Shown here in pieces: positions 23,577 through 35,293 of a stretch of DNA of 53,116 nt; the stretch's first letter is position 1, and the number at the start of each line of letters is the position of its first letter. Source of the DNA: Tilletiaria anomala UBC 951 (lineage: Eukaryota > Basidiomycota > Exobasidiomycetes > Georgefischeriales > Tilletiariaceae). The DNA lies in the NCBI RefSeq assembly GCF_000711695.1, contig NW_013546903.1, positions 1-53,116 on the forward strand, read 5' to 3'. The notes beneath the pieces are model-generated. The model had not been told where the DNA came from. It searched no databases and was given only the letters and a program-made list of their open reading frames with translations. The position numbers and the translations under genes are program-made.

Positions 23577-26500
23577 TCGGCTCACATAGCTACCAGGCAT
23601 ATGCTGCAGCCGCCCTGGCAGGCAGGGCATTGCATAACCGGGAGACCAGGATTTTCAGCGGGATTAAGGCAATGATGGCGGCGGAGAGGAGGTCAGGCAC
23701 AGCTGCGAGCGTATGAGGCCGATCGCTACAGGCGCGCATGCTTGCGTGCATCAGGCTGAATAGCACCATCGCAGCTGCCTGGTGCGCCGGAAGAGGCGGG
23801 GGAGAATCTGATTGGAATGGGCATTCACCTCCATAGAAAGAGATTGATCATGTAACTGCAAAAAATATGGGAAAAGCATGCGTTTCCTTTAATACACAAG
23901 CTTTACGCAACTATCGAGCTCCACCCACGCAAGGCATGAGGAGTGAACACTCCAAGTACATAGGTGCTTTCGCATCAGTTCGAAAGCCAGCCCTCCTACG
24001 GATTGCATTGGAAGAATGATGTAGTCGAAATCACAGCGAAGTCAAGGTGCCCACTCGTCAAGCTCTTGTAAATAACATGGAGGTTCTTCTGTGCACCGAA
24101 CGCTTCCTCCCTTTGCATTTCGTCGATAATCGAGTATTATTCGAAAATGTAGAAGATTGCGGACTATAGGAAAGCTAATCTACTGACAGCGATTAGTAGA
24201 CGGCGCTGACCTCCGCTCGACTTACTCACAATTCTCCTTCCTTCCCTCAACACTGAGGTTTTTTGCCCCCAGGCAACATGTCAAAATGAATCCAAGACTT
24301 GCTGAAAAGGAGCTCATTCAGCTGAAGGGTTCGAGGACGGCAGCCTGCTGCGACCGATCCTGGCGATTCTGGAGAGAGGATGAGGACGTTGGTGCAAACA
24401 TGCAAGATGTTTTCAATGACTGGTGGATCCGACGATGCCAGCAAGTCACACGATGCTGATGAATGTGACAGGTTGAACCAGCGGAGACACGGCAGGTTGC
24501 CCTTCGAGAATCGAAATGATGATGATGCGATCGTCGGCGCCGCTGCGGGATGCGGGCCATGCTGGTTGGGAGTGCGAAGTGCCTTGGGCGCCCGCCGGGA
24601 ACTCGGTCTGCCTTCACACCACACACACACGCGCACACACAACAGTCACACACCGGGCACTGGACGACTGTGTGGTTTTCGCTGTTTGCAGGCTGAGGGC
24701 TCGCCCAGTGGCCGTGGGCCACCGCGGGTCGTGTTTCCTGTCGCCGCAGGCGCTTCACTCAACTCGCCCCTCGCCGGTACTCCATAGCGCGTTTTGGGAT
24801 TTGGAGTTTGTTGGAAGCGCGTGCGCTGCGTCCCCCAATGAACCGGCGGGCAGTGAGAGCAGGCACTGTAAAGCTGGCGTCTGCCTGCTTCAACGCCTCA
24901 TAAATATACAGCGCTCCTCCCAGCGTCCAGCGAGACAGTACTCCTACCTTGGCTTTTGGATGGTCGCTCTTGTAAGGCGCCTCTTTCAATAATAAGCCGT
25001 CACAGCTGTCCTGCGTGTTGTGGGGAAAGGAATCGAGATCTGCTGAGCCCAACCGCGTCGACCACCTCGCATTGGATGGTCCAAGCAGGTCCCTCATTCT
25101 ACTCTGCGCTTCTGTAAAAGCCTCTTCTCAACCGGAATAGAAGGAGACAAAGGGCGCTTGTAACAAAAGAGCGGCAGCAAAACTGGGCTTGACGAGGAGC
25201 TTTGGATGCAAGTGGAGTCTGGAATACAGCTGCTCCTTCAACCCTGTCTTCTCGCTTTTCGCCCATCTTCGTCCTCCCGGGCCATTTGCACCAGTCTGAG
25301 GTATTGATTGCCTGGCGCGCCTTCTTTAGCTACACCGCCTCGCTGGCCTCTAAGGCTCCATCATCATCGCATCACCGCCGTCTCTTTGCATCTCTGCACA
25401 CCCTGGGCTATTTGCGATTTGCACGTGGGAGCCCAACTGTTTCAGCGTCGCACATCTGTTAGCTCTCGCCTCCGCGCTAGACCCTGACCCTGGTGCGCAA
25501 GCGGGAAAGCGCGCCGATTGCTCCTTACGTATGTATTGCCGATCTTGGTCACCTAGAAGTTCGAAGGCAAGCTCACATTCACATGACGTGCTGCCACTGC
25601 ATCCTCCTTTCGTCTACGCTTTCAGCGCAGGCTAGCGATTGCTGCTTGTCAAGGTTCAACTCTTCTTAAGCGCATTTTCCCTTCTCGCGTCGAAAAAGCG
25701 CCTATCTGCAACGTATCTCTTTCGTGCCTATACCCATAGCCGAACCGCATCAACGCGTGAGTAAGCGCTGCGCAGCCCTCGCCATGGTGGCTCAGTGTTC
25801 CCTCGCCCTCGAGACGAGAAGGCTTCACCTGGGAAGGGGTCGTTGGGATTCTGATGTCACGAGCGCGAGACAACCATCAGGCTCTCCCTGCAAGACAGTC
25901 TACGCGGCGGGAGCGCGATTGTATCCATCGTCGCATATCTCGGCGTGGCCTGGCGGTACGCAGGAAAAGCATAGAAACCGAAAGGGGCTCGCGAAGGTAC
26001 TGGACAAGGCGGCTGGGGCGAGGCAACCCTTGGCCCAATCGAGAGGGCTCATTGCCATGCCGCACGAACGCAAAGCAATCTCCCAACAACATTTGCTGAT
26101 TCTCGCTCTCCTTCTCCTGAACTGCTTCTTCGCGCACTGTTGACGCCATGCACAGGCACTTCGCTTTTGCATCGACAGTACTCGTTGCTGTCAACTTCTC
26201 GGAAAGCAAGAGCTAGCGCAAGGAGTGATTTCGCTTGCGTCTTGAATATCGTGCCATATCTCTGCGCAGCATCTCTGGTTCACCTCGCACGGCACCTCCA
26301 TCGTTGCTGCGCTGCACCGGCCTATAACGTAAGTCTTCAACGGGCCAAGCTTTCATGGAGCCTGTCGTAGACGTCGCACACATCACGACTCGGTATCCCA
26401 CCTCGAAGCGGCAAAAGGCCGCCTCGCCACTTCCTACCCTGCTTTTCTTCTTTGCGCAACACCCTTTTCTTTTCTTTCTCTGACTCTCCTCTTGTTCTTG

Positions 26501-26943
26501 TGCTCTTCTTTCTCTATCCCTCTTATCCTCTATCCTTCTCCTTCCATCTGTGCCGCTTCCGCACCGACTGTCAAACGGGTTTTGATGGTGGGGCCTTCTT
26601 TTGTGCTATTGGTCTTTTCCTCCCCCCATCGTCCTTCGATCCTTGTCACTGCTGACCGACATTGGACCACCACCGACGTCGCATGACCAAATCGACTGGG
26701 CGACGACCTTGTCACCCTCGAAATCGCAACCTGTTCGACGATTACTCTACTTCGCTACGCAACGCATTGTCCGCCTCGTCTTTACCCACGCGTACACTCC
26801 ATCCCGTTGCTGGTCAACGTATTTATTGTGTGTGACGCACACCTGCATCAAACCACGGTTCGACTCCCCCTGGCTCCGGATGCATCGATTCGACACACTA
26901 CATCCTTGCGCCGTGACGCATACACTTATACATCATCTTGATC
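23577..26943. other. 3.4-kb region upstream of MRN1, probably promoter plus long leader
   Basis: No convincing protein gene or RNA gene is seen. A CA-rich microsatellite (with some CG) is at about 24615-24653. A CACGTG occurs near 25425. A strong donor-like GTAAGT at 26329-26334 could start a 5' UTR intron, but I cannot place its acceptor. From about 26430 to 26560 the + strand is a long CT tract (cttttcttttctttctctg and similar), typical of fungal core promoters. Several short ORFs precede the MRN1 start and could act as uORFs. Confidence 0.45.
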
Positions 26944-29333
26944 ATGGCCATGTCATCAGAACCCTTCGAGTTGGCACCGTATCCATCGGACGGGGCTGTC
27001 TACCTTGACATACACCATTTACCACCTTTGCACCAGCAGCACGGCCCCCACCCGCACTCGCACTCGCATCCGCATCTACTGTCACATCGTCACCAATACT
27101 CAGGAGGTCCGGAGCACGCATCAGGGCAACAGCTTGGCGACCCTCCCCTGGACATGATGAAACGACCATCACAACCGTTCGGGCTAGAAGGCGACACGGC
27201 GCATCTTGCTGGCGGTCTCGTTGGCCCCGGCGCTGTCGGCATGGGAGCCGGCGCACAACACATACTCGGCCTAGGAGCCGGTCCCGCTCAAGCGCAGGAT
27301 GGAGGAGCAGGAGGATGCAAGAAGCCCTGCTATGGAAATGACCTGGGAGGGCAGAACGGCAACATAGACCCTACACTGGCTGCTGTTGCCGCCGGCGTCT
27401 ACGGCCCAGGGTCGCCGTCGCCAGTATCCTCGGGATTGGCCAGCCCATACACGGTTCATTTCGGCTTGCTCGGAGGCGCTGCGGGTGTAGGACCCGTGAC
27501 TGGGAATCAGGACCAAGGGCCCAGCATGTGTGGTGAGTGTATCCGCCCGAGCGGAGACGCGCATGAAAGGTCTTAGAGCTGATGGACGATGCGGCTTTCT
27601 TCTCGATGACTAGGCTTCGGCATGGTGCAACATAGTATCAACCAGGGCTTTGCAGGGCCCACCGGCTTTATGTCTCCACCCCAGAACTTTGGGTACCCCT
27701 CTCCGTTTGGTGGGTCCGGTCCAATGGGCTCACCTTTCATGCCGAACATGAACATGTTGGCCAGCCAGCAGTCGCTCCTGCAAGGTGCAAACGGACCGAA
27801 TGCGCCAGCCGGTCGCACGGTTTATGTGGGCAACCTCCCTGCTGACGCTTCTGTCGATGAGCTCCTCAGTCTCGTCAAATTTGGCCCCATCGAAAATGTC
27901 CGCGTGCTGCCGGAGAAAAATTGCGCGTTCATCTCCTTCCTGGAAGGTGCGACTGCTGCGGCCTTCCACGCTGACGCATCTGTCAAGAAGTTTACCTTGC
28001 ATTCTAACGAGCTCAAGATCGGCTGGGGCAAGCCGTCTCCCTGCCCTGCCCAAGTCATACTTGCAGTGCAGCAGCATCAGGCAACGCGCAACGTCTACCT
28101 CGGCTCGCTCGATGACGACACGACGGAAGAGTCACTAAGAGACGACCTCTCCCGCTTTGGGCCTATCGACCAGGTCAAGATCGTTCGCGACAAGAACATC
28201 GGCTTTGTCCACTTCCTGTCCATCAACACGGCAATGAAGGTCGTCACGACTCTCCCCACTGAGGAGGGTTGGCAGAACAAGCGCGTCAACTATGGCAAAG
28301 ATCGATGTGCGTACATTCCAAAGAGCCAGCAGCAGAATCAGGCACACAACCACCAGGCTGCCGCCATGGGGCTGGCAGCTGCAGCCAGTCTGGGATACCC
28401 GACGGCGCTCACCGCCCTGCCTGGCCAATTCGGTGCTTTTGGCACCAACCAAGGCTTCGTCGACGAAAGCGGTCGGCCGCAGACGGGCGCCGCGTTTGGC
28501 ATAGGCCCAGCGGCGACCAACAACACAGCAGCGCTGTCGCAGATGGGCAATCGAACAGTCTACCTAGGAAACATACATTCAGAAACGACAACGGAAGATA
28601 TCTGCAACCATATTCGAGGTGGCATTCTGCAGAACATCCGATTCATACCCGAAAAGCACATCGCATTCGTCACCTTCGTCGACCCTAATGCCGCTCTCGC
28701 CTTTTTTCACCTGGCCTCCTACTCCGGAGTCATGATCCACAACAGACGCCTCAAAATCGGCTGGGGAAAGCATTCAGGACCGCTGAGCCCGGCCATCGCA
28801 ATGGCCGTACAGGCAGGTGGCTCAAGGAACGTCTACGTCGGCAACATCGACAATCCAGATGTCCTGACCGAGGAGAAGCTGCGTAGAGACTTTGGCGACT
28901 TTGGCGAGGTCGAGCAGGTCAACAGCTTGCGCGAGAAGAATTGTGTACGTTGCCCGCGAGTGCGCTCATCCCTTGGCTTGTTGATGCTGATGACGTCCCT
29001 ATTTTGTCTTTCCAGGCATTCGTCAATTTCTGCAACATACAGAATGCCATCAAAGCTATCGAGGCGATGAAGAACCACGGCGAGTACCAGAGCGTCAAGA
29101 TCGCCTACGGGAAGGACCGCTGCGGAAACCCCCCACGCAGCGTACCCCAAAATCACCCTCGCAAGGCGAGCATCGCCAAGCAAAGCTCGCCGTCGCCAAA
29201 TGTCGAGGGCGATGGCACTCAAACCCAAGAGAACGGCGCCGGTGCTTCGGCAGAGGAAGGGCATACCAGCGGCGACGCGGACGAACGTGCCGCAGCAGGT
29301 GCTGTGGCGGGCGCTGACGACTCTGTCGAGTAG
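26944..29333 (+). CDS. MRN1: Mrn1/Nrd1-family RNA-binding protein with four RRMs
   Basis: Cytoplasmic mRNA-binding regulator, homologous to budding-yeast Mrn1 and fission-yeast Nrd1, which control mRNAs for cell wall, stress and differentiation. Three exons (26944-27532, 27614-28944, 29016-29333) give 745 residues. A His/Pro/Gly-rich disordered N-terminus (GPHPHSHSHPHLLSHRH) is followed by RRM1 (about 264-335, RTVYVGNLP), RRM2 (about 355-430, RNVYLGSLD), RRM3 (about 510-585, RTVYLGNIH with IRGGILQNIRFIPEKHIAFV) and RRM4 (about 602-690, RNVYVGNID). The KIGWGK motif recurs after RRM1 and RRM3, and YGKDRC after RRM2 and RRM4, a hallmark of the family. The last intron lies inside RRM4 (EKNC then AFVNF). 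A second in-frame ATG two codons downstream (26950) is an equally possible start. Confidence 0.93.
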
Positions 29334-29559
29334 AGGGGGAGAAGTACGACTTGCGATCGCGCCGCGCCGGAATCACATTCGCGTTTTGGGCAGTCGGATG
29401 GGAAGTCAGGGTCTGTGTTTTATACCAGCGAGAGACCGAGAACGAACTATGTACAATAAGAGGTCTGCGAAGAATTGAAACTGCATGCGTACGTTACGTT
29501 TGCAAGAGAGGCTAAATTACAGAGGCAGAAGCAGAAGAGGAGCAGAAATGTAGACTTGG

Positions 29560-31470
29560 TCACTGAGCGTTCGGATCTACCATCGCGTCAACTATTGAAA
29601 AGGTGTTAGCATCCGCGAGTTCGGCATTCGCGTCATCTACTCCGGAGGTCGATGTGGACCGGTCGTTCGCATCCCCGCTGCTTTCGCCGGTCTGCGCACT
29701 CGGAGCTCCTTCACGACTTGAGGCCCTTCCGCTGGCTCGTTGGCGCACCTGGCGCTGAGGCTCGCTGGGTGCATTCTGGGAAGGCGAGCCCGCTGCCTTG
29801 TCAGTGGAGCTTGATGCCGACTTTCTGGATCGTTGCCTTGCCTTGACGATCCCTTCTTGCTTGCCCATGGCCTGAATAAGGATTTTGTACTCTTTGAGCG
29901 GCTTGTCATGGCCGTACCGCTTGTAGAAGGCCTGCAGCGTACCGCCCGCCCTCTGGTACGCATCAACGATGCGCTTGCGATCCGCGTACGTCGAGAGATA
30001 CCGCGGATGATTGATCATCCTTGGCGTCCAGATCTTCAGAGGCTTCATCCCAACGCGCGCATCGCCATTCTCCCATTGCGCAATGACTTCAGGGACGGTG
30101 TTGACTCGAGGAATCGGTAGTTCTTCAAATTCGTCGAGAACGATGGAATGATCGCCTTGGGATGCTTGAATAGGTGTGTCGGCGGCGCCTGCATAGCTTG
30201 TGGATGCATCTTCAGACGCACGTCCTGCCTCTTGCCCTATCGCCGCCGCTGCCGCTGCAGCCGCTACTTGGAGAGCTCGGTCAGACTCTTCGTTTTCATC
30301 AGTGTCTTGTTCCTGGTGGGACGCTGTTTCACTCAAGACTGTTGCTCTGAAAGCATCGGTCGAGGTGTTTGCAGCGGGTGGTGGAGGCGGCGTGGCATTG
30401 GATCTCTCGCCTCCCTGCGCACTGCCGCCAGCCTGTCCGTCTGTTGAGCCGTTGGATATGCGCTCGGGACGCCGGCGAGACCGCTCTGAGGCAACATTCG
30501 TGGGCGATGCTGCAAAGGCTGCCGTCACCTGTTCCCCACCAAAGGAAGCGGTCCCTGGCAATACCAGCCCTGCTTCGGCCGCAGGCCTTCCCACCTCTGA
30601 CGAGCTGCCCTGGCCAGCAGCCACGGCAGTGTAAGAGCCAGAAGCTGCAGTGGAGCCTTGCAAGCTAGCGGTCTGCCTTGTGATCGACCACGAAGGGCCC
30701 GGAAGTGGTTGCAGATTGGATGTGCTCCGGAAATTCGCAGCATCCAACACATCCCCTGGGTTCTGACCGGTTTTGATCGCATTCATAGACCGGCGAGTAG
30801 CCAGCTGCGAAAGGTGAGCTGCCTTGGCAATATGCGCGTTGACTCCGCTGAAAGGAGACTCAAAGCCCGCAGTGAATGCAGTGCGTTTCTTGTTGGTGCC
30901 GGATGCACGTGTAGAACTGGGAGAATCTCGCATGGAAGACTGGGGTGTGGTCGTGGTCGACGGCCCATTCTGACTGCTGGACTGCTGATGCGACTGGTTG
31001 CCAGCTGGGGGGGTCGGCATGGATGCCCTGCTGCGTTTCCGAAGCGGGCGTCCCGACGACCCTGAATTGGTCGCGTTGACAGCTGCTGCTGCGACTGCTG
31101 CGATCGCCGATACCGAAGGTGAAAGCAGGCCGTTTCCTGTTTGAACTCCCTGAATATGAGAAAGACTTTGTGTCCCAGAAGGACCATTGCCATTGCTGAG
31201 ACTGGCCATCAATATTCGGATGAGGCTCCAATCTTGCTCGAGAGTAGTGAGTCTTTGAAGCAATTGCTCTGTCCGCGCGGCAGCCTCATCTTCGACTCGC
31301 TGGAGTCGTGCATCCAGGAATGCAACATGCTCCCTGAGCTGCGCGACTTCTTCGGCACCTATAAGATCCGTTCCCTCTTGTGCATCCATCGCGAAGGTAA
31401 GAGTGCCGGCTTGCGCTTGCGCCGCCTGACCGCGTGCGCTGCTACTCTCGGATGCATTCGCGCTATTCAT
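29560..31470 (-). CDS. Putative transcription factor with N-terminal coiled coil and GCR1-like C-terminal domain
   Basis: A single uninterrupted frame of 636 residues. Residues about 37-90 form a heptad-like coiled coil (VAQLREHVAFLDARLQRVED), suitable for dimerisation. A basic patch RPLRKRSR follows near 145. The middle is Ser/Gln/Ala-rich and probably disordered. Residues about 457-545 form a compact segment (TVPEVIAQWENGD, KIWTPRMINHPRYLSTYADRKRIVDAYQRAGG, FYKRYG) that resembles the GCR1_C DNA-binding domain of fungal glycolytic activators, with aromatic and basic residues in similar spacing. That assignment is by eye and tentative. The layout of leucine zipper, low-complexity middle and C-terminal DNA-binding domain is that of Gcr1-type proteins. 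It is convergent with MRN1 (226 bp between stops). Confidence 0.62.
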   Translation of the reverse strand: MNSANASESSSARGQAAQAQAGTLTFAMDAQEGTDLIGAEEVAQLREHVAFLDARLQRVEDEAAARTEQLLQRLTTLEQDWSLIRILMASLSNGNGPSGTQSLSHIQGVQTGNGLLSPSVSAIAAVAAAAVNATNSGSSGRPLRKRSRASMPTPPAGNQSHQQSSSQNGPSTTTTPQSSMRDSPSSTRASGTNKKRTAFTAGFESPFSGVNAHIAKAAHLSQLATRRSMNAIKTGQNPGDVLDAANFRSTSNLQPLPGPSWSITRQTASLQGSTAASGSYTAVAAGQGSSSEVGRPAAEAGLVLPGTASFGGEQVTAAFAASPTNVASERSRRRPERISNGSTDGQAGGSAQGGERSNATPPPPPAANTSTDAFRATVLSETASHQEQDTDENEESDRALQVAAAAAAAAIGQEAGRASEDASTSYAGAADTPIQASQGDHSIVLDEFEELPIPRVNTVPEVIAQWENGDARVGMKPLKIWTPRMINHPRYLSTYADRKRIVDAYQRAGGTLQAFYKRYGHDKPLKEYKILIQAMGKQEGIVKARQRSRKSASSSTDKAAGSPSQNAPSEPQRQVRQRASGRASSREGAPSAQTGESSGDANDRSTSTSGVDDANAELADANTFSIVDAMVDPNAQ

Positions 31471-31972
31471 GCTTGGGGCGAGACCGAGAGCGGTGGATGC
31501 GGCGCAATATGGGAATTGCGTGCCTGCTGCGGCGGTCTGCGGACGCGATATACAGTTTCGTACCGGCTATTACACCGCCATGAACCACCGTCCTTGGTCC
31601 TTACACCTGTCGTTCAGATGTCCGGCGCAACGGGTCGAAGGGGTGTATGGCTGTGTGCAATGTGGGATGGTTTCGCGTTTCGACTGATCTGTTACGAATT
31701 CCGCCCGACCAAAGTTGAGATGTGGCGAGAATGTGTCACGTGATACCAAAGGCGCGTCAGGTGAGAATCTACAACATAGCCGAACACTTTAGGATTGCTG
31801 CTGTGACCTGTACCTCCAATACTGCAGAGTCTTCACATGTCCTCAAAGCGTTTTCAACATTTGCATCGGCTCTGTCGATTAGAAATACAAGCTGACACTC
31901 GAGACAAATTATAGCCCTGATTCTGTTAAGCCCGCCAGAACCTCCGTAGGGAAGTTGCAAGTAGTACACACC
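31471..31972. promoter_or_regulatory. Divergent promoter with a TCACGTGA palindrome
   Basis: This 502-bp gap lies between the putative transcription factor (leftward) and the unknown gene (rightward). It contains TCACGTGA at 31736-31743, a consensus bHLH (Cbf1/Pho4-type) binding site. No ORF of interest is seen. Confidence 0.4.
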
Positions 31973-33031
31973 ATGGCGCCCCCCATGCTCCACCCTTCCA
32001 ACCTTCGGCTGAACGCCGCTCTTCTCTCTCCCGAAGAGTCCATGAATCTGGCCGACCGCCAAGCGAGCCAAGACGAGCTGAGTTTCTTGCAGGCGATTCA
32101 CGATGTAAGTGACCTCGAGAGCAGTCTGGCTGAGTGACTGGCAAGCATGCTGTCAGGGCCGCGAGGTGAACCGGCTGACATCATGTCCTGCTTTCCCTTT
32201 TGTCCCGCAAAGCTTTACGCAGTGACGCCAACCCCACCGCTGTCAAACCGGCTGTTTTCCAGCGAGGTGATCTTCACTTTGCCCTCTGGATCTGTTGCTG
32301 TTGGCACCACCGAGATTCAGTCGACGTTCAACAACACCTTCTCTGCCCACCCGTCACGCCAAGTCCTGCGACAGCGCCTGCTTCACACGCCAGACACGCT
32401 CGCGGGCAAGGAGAATGCACGCACCAAGTTCGTCGTTGTCGATCAAGAGCTGGCATTTTTTGATGAGGCTGCCATTCAGGAAAGCATGCGCTCGGTAGAC
32501 GAAGAGATGGAGATGGAAGTGCAGCCAAAGAGGGTCGTAAGGAGCCTCATTGTTGCTCGGATTGAGGACGGACTGGTGGCCAGCATCAGCGAAGAGGAGG
32601 ACCACAAGAAGGTAAGCTAAACATCAAATACTCTATTTTTCCCAGGTTTGAGCTCGGGTTGATGTCCTTGTGGAAATCTTGACCTCAGAGCACCGCACCT
32701 CTGGCGGCAAGACGAGCCGCCGCGTCGAACAGCTTCTACTCTCCCAGCGACAACGTTCTCTCTCCCACGAGCTCAAAGCTGAAGCTTGTGAAGCAAAAGC
32801 ACCAGCTCAAGTAAGTTCTCCATCAGTAGGGACAGCCTGTGAATTATTGTTGACCGCTTGCTTGCTTGTGTTGGCTGCAGGGTCAAGCCGGTGTCTCTCT
32901 TCGGCAAGCCGCAGCTGCCATCAGGTCTTCAAAAACGCTTGGCCGAATCAACTCAAGCTTTTTCTCCAGCTCAACAGCAGCCTCGATCCGGTCTGAGTCA
33001 GCAGATGGCTGCCGGTGACATGAGTCTGTGA
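31973..33031 (+). CDS. Unknown conserved-looking protein, 267 residues
   Basis: I do not recognise this protein. Four exons (31973-32104, 32213-32611, 32689-32810, 32881-33031) join with consensus GT-AG sites and matching phases, giving 267 residues. The N-terminus is helical (LNAALLSPEESMNLADRQAS, DELSFLQAIHD). The second exon reads as a mixed alpha/beta domain (SEVIFTLPSGSVAVGTTEIQ, TKFVVVDQELAFFDEAAIQ, VVRSLIVARIEDGLVASI). The tail is basic and Ser/Pro-rich (SPSDNVLSPTSSKLKLVKQ, VKPVSLFGKPQLPSGLQKRL). No signal peptide or membrane segment is visible. The ATG has a good context (cacaccATGG). The ordered splice sites and coding-like composition make a real gene likely; exons 3 and 4 are the less certain part. 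Confidence 0.66.
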
Positions 33032-33300
33032 ACGAGACCTTGATCTTTGTGTACTTGTTCCTTAGTTCCTCCACTTGCGACGGTGTCGTCACCACGCCGT
33101 CATCTCGGTTATGCGGAATGGGCCAGCGCCACGGGTCCCACGCTCGATGCATTACACCTTGGCTGCTTACTTCCGAGGCGTGAGCTTTTATTCCATTGTA
33201 CTCTATTTCCCATTTATCATCAGGTGCATTCGAGATCTTATGTGTGCTCCGAACGCAACGCTGTTCAGGAGTTGTCAAAATACATGCTGGCGGGTCCACA

Positions 33301-35293
33301 TCATGGGGTAGCACGTCCCGTCCAGCGAGGATAGAGCGAGCATTCGCGGACAGTCCACCTGTTGGTGAGCCAAGCGAGGAAGCGCTCAAGACCCATGCCG
33401 TATCCTCCGTGCTCGCATGTTCCGTACTTGCGCTGGTCTGTGTACCAGTAGTACGGGTCGGAAGGGATGCCCTCGGTCTTGTATGCTTCAAGCAGCTCCT
33501 TTGCATCGGACATCCTCATCGATCCACCCACGATCTCTCCTACACCGGGCATGAGCACGTCGACAGACTCGGTGAACTCCTCGTTGCCCTTGATACGCTT
33601 CATGTAGAAAGCCTTGATCTCGCGCGGGAACCCGCACAGGAAGATGGGCACGTTGAGCGCATCGGTCATCTTACGCTCGGCCGCCTCGGCAATGTCGTCG
33701 CCGATCTTGTGCGGCTCGCCGTCCTCGTTCGTGATGCCGTGGTCGTTCAGCCACTGAATAGCAGCCTTGTAGTCCATGCGCTTGAACGGGCGCGTCGGAG
33801 GCTGAAAACCTGGGTTGAGCTGCTCGACCAGCATCTTCATCTCCGTGTCGGCCAGCAGTCGCTCGATTGTCCCACAGATCTTTAGACACGCGTATACACC
33901 CATGAAGATAAGCTTACGAGCGTGATAATGTAAGTATCGAAGAAAGAACCGCACTCACAAGCTCCTCGATGTGCTCCAAGAGTTCCTCAAAGTTGATGAA
34001 CGCCAACTCCCCCTCGATGTGGGTGTATTCACTGAGGTGCCTTCTGGTGTGACTCTTTTCTGCGCGGAAAGATTCCTGAACACAGAAGCAGTCTCCCAAG
34101 CTAGGCAGGACAGTCTCGAGGTAAAGCTGCGAGGACTGGGTGAGATAAGCTTGCTGCCCGTAGTAGTCGAAGCTGAACAGCGTCGAGCCGCCCTCTACGG
34201 AGGTCTGCACCATACAAGGGGGTGTGACTTCTGTAAGACCCAGCTTGTCGAACGTCGATCGGAATGCTTTCAGGACGCCAGAGCGGACCTTGAGGACTGC
34301 AGATGCGGTCTGGCCACGAATCGCAAGGTGTCGGCGATCTGCAAGCAGCGATGGCTCCATATCCTTTCAACGATAAAGCGATCAGTGCACTGTGTACCAA
34401 CGGACATCAAAGCAAATCTGGCGTCAAGCCGCGCTCACCTCTGCAATCAGGTTCGAAATAGCCTCGTCACCACCTGGAGCCTTGCCAAGGCACTCCCACC
34501 AGTCTACGACGAGTTCGTGTCCGCCTGGAGCCTCTTTGCCCTCGGGCACCTTCTTCAACGTGCCGCGAAGCTCAACTGAGCTTTCAAGGGTAAGTGTCAG
34601 AGCATCGTAGGTCTGAGCGACTTGGCCTTGCAAAATGCACTGCAGGAAGCCGGTGCCATCTCGCAGGACGATAAAGTGCATGTCCTTTTGTTGTCGTAGC
34701 CGGTGCACCCAGCCAAAGATCTTGACCCTCTTATCCCGATGTTCTGCACCCTGGTGAATCTTGATCTTCCTGGCATCCTTGCTGTCCTCCCCGAGTGTGA
34801 CGCCTTTGCTCTCCTCCAGCTTCTTGCTCTCGGCGTTAGCTTTGTCCTTCTCCTTGGCCGCTGCTTCTTCCAGCTTCTTTTGCTTCTTGACAGCAGCCTC
34901 GTGAAGCTTCTTGACGCGCTTCTGGCCAGTCGCGCTAATGGGGACGTAGCCATCCTCGTCGGCGCTTGCCTTGTCCTTCTCGTCTAGCTCTCCTGCTTTC
35001 TTGATGAACAGGGAGATGTTCTGACCCTTGGCCAGCATGGCCGCGAGGCTCGTTTTGTAAGGCTTTGCTTTGGACCCATCGCCAGAGTCGTCCGACCCAG
35101 CGGACTCGTCCACGTAGACTGCAGAAAAAGTAGGCAACGCGGTTTAGAACCTAGTGGCATCACACCGATAACAGATTGGGGCCTGGCACGCACTCTTCGC
35201 CGCATCAGGGCTGGGCTCGGCCGCGGCCTCTTGACCCCCACCAATGTGAAGCTTTTCTGCTGCTTGTGCAAGCTTGTCTCTTACGCCCTCCAT
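33301..35293 (-). CDS. DED81: Cytosolic asparaginyl-tRNA synthetase
   Basis: Class IIb aminoacyl-tRNA synthetase that charges tRNA-Asn. Four exons (35293-35194, 35118-34439, 34363-33959, 33879-33301), with introns of about 75-80 bp, give 587 residues. After a Lys/Ala-rich eukaryotic N-terminal extension comes the OB-fold anticodon-binding domain (KIFGWVHRLRQQKDMHFIVLRDGTG, about 150-250). The catalytic domain begins near 262 with PSLLADRRHLAIRG. Motif 2 is FRAEKSHTRRHLSEYTHIEGE (from about 359) and motif 3 is GYGMGLERF (about 554-562). GGSMRM and TCEHGGYGMG, which the family needs for ATP and Asn binding, are intact. No mitochondrial presequence is visible, so the product is probably cytosolic. 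An E-box palindrome lies about 230 bp upstream. Confidence 0.95.

Noticed and set aside
24615-24653. CA/CG dinucleotide repeat considered as part of a mobile element
   Set aside because: It is a simple microsatellite; no terminal repeats, transposase or target-site duplication is seen nearby.
25202-25462. 86-codon ORF in the MRN1 upstream region
   Set aside because: Short, no homology that I can recognise, and it lies in a pyrimidine-rich leader-like region. It could at best be a uORF.
26850-26870. B-box-like GGTTCGACTCC suggesting a tRNA
   Set aside because: The flanking bases cannot form a T stem (CACGG against CCCCC), and no acceptor or anticodon arm is found around it.
31141-31743. 200-codon plus-strand ORF overlapping the start of the putative transcription factor
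   Set aside because: It overlaps the coiled-coil coding region on the other strand and shows no domain.
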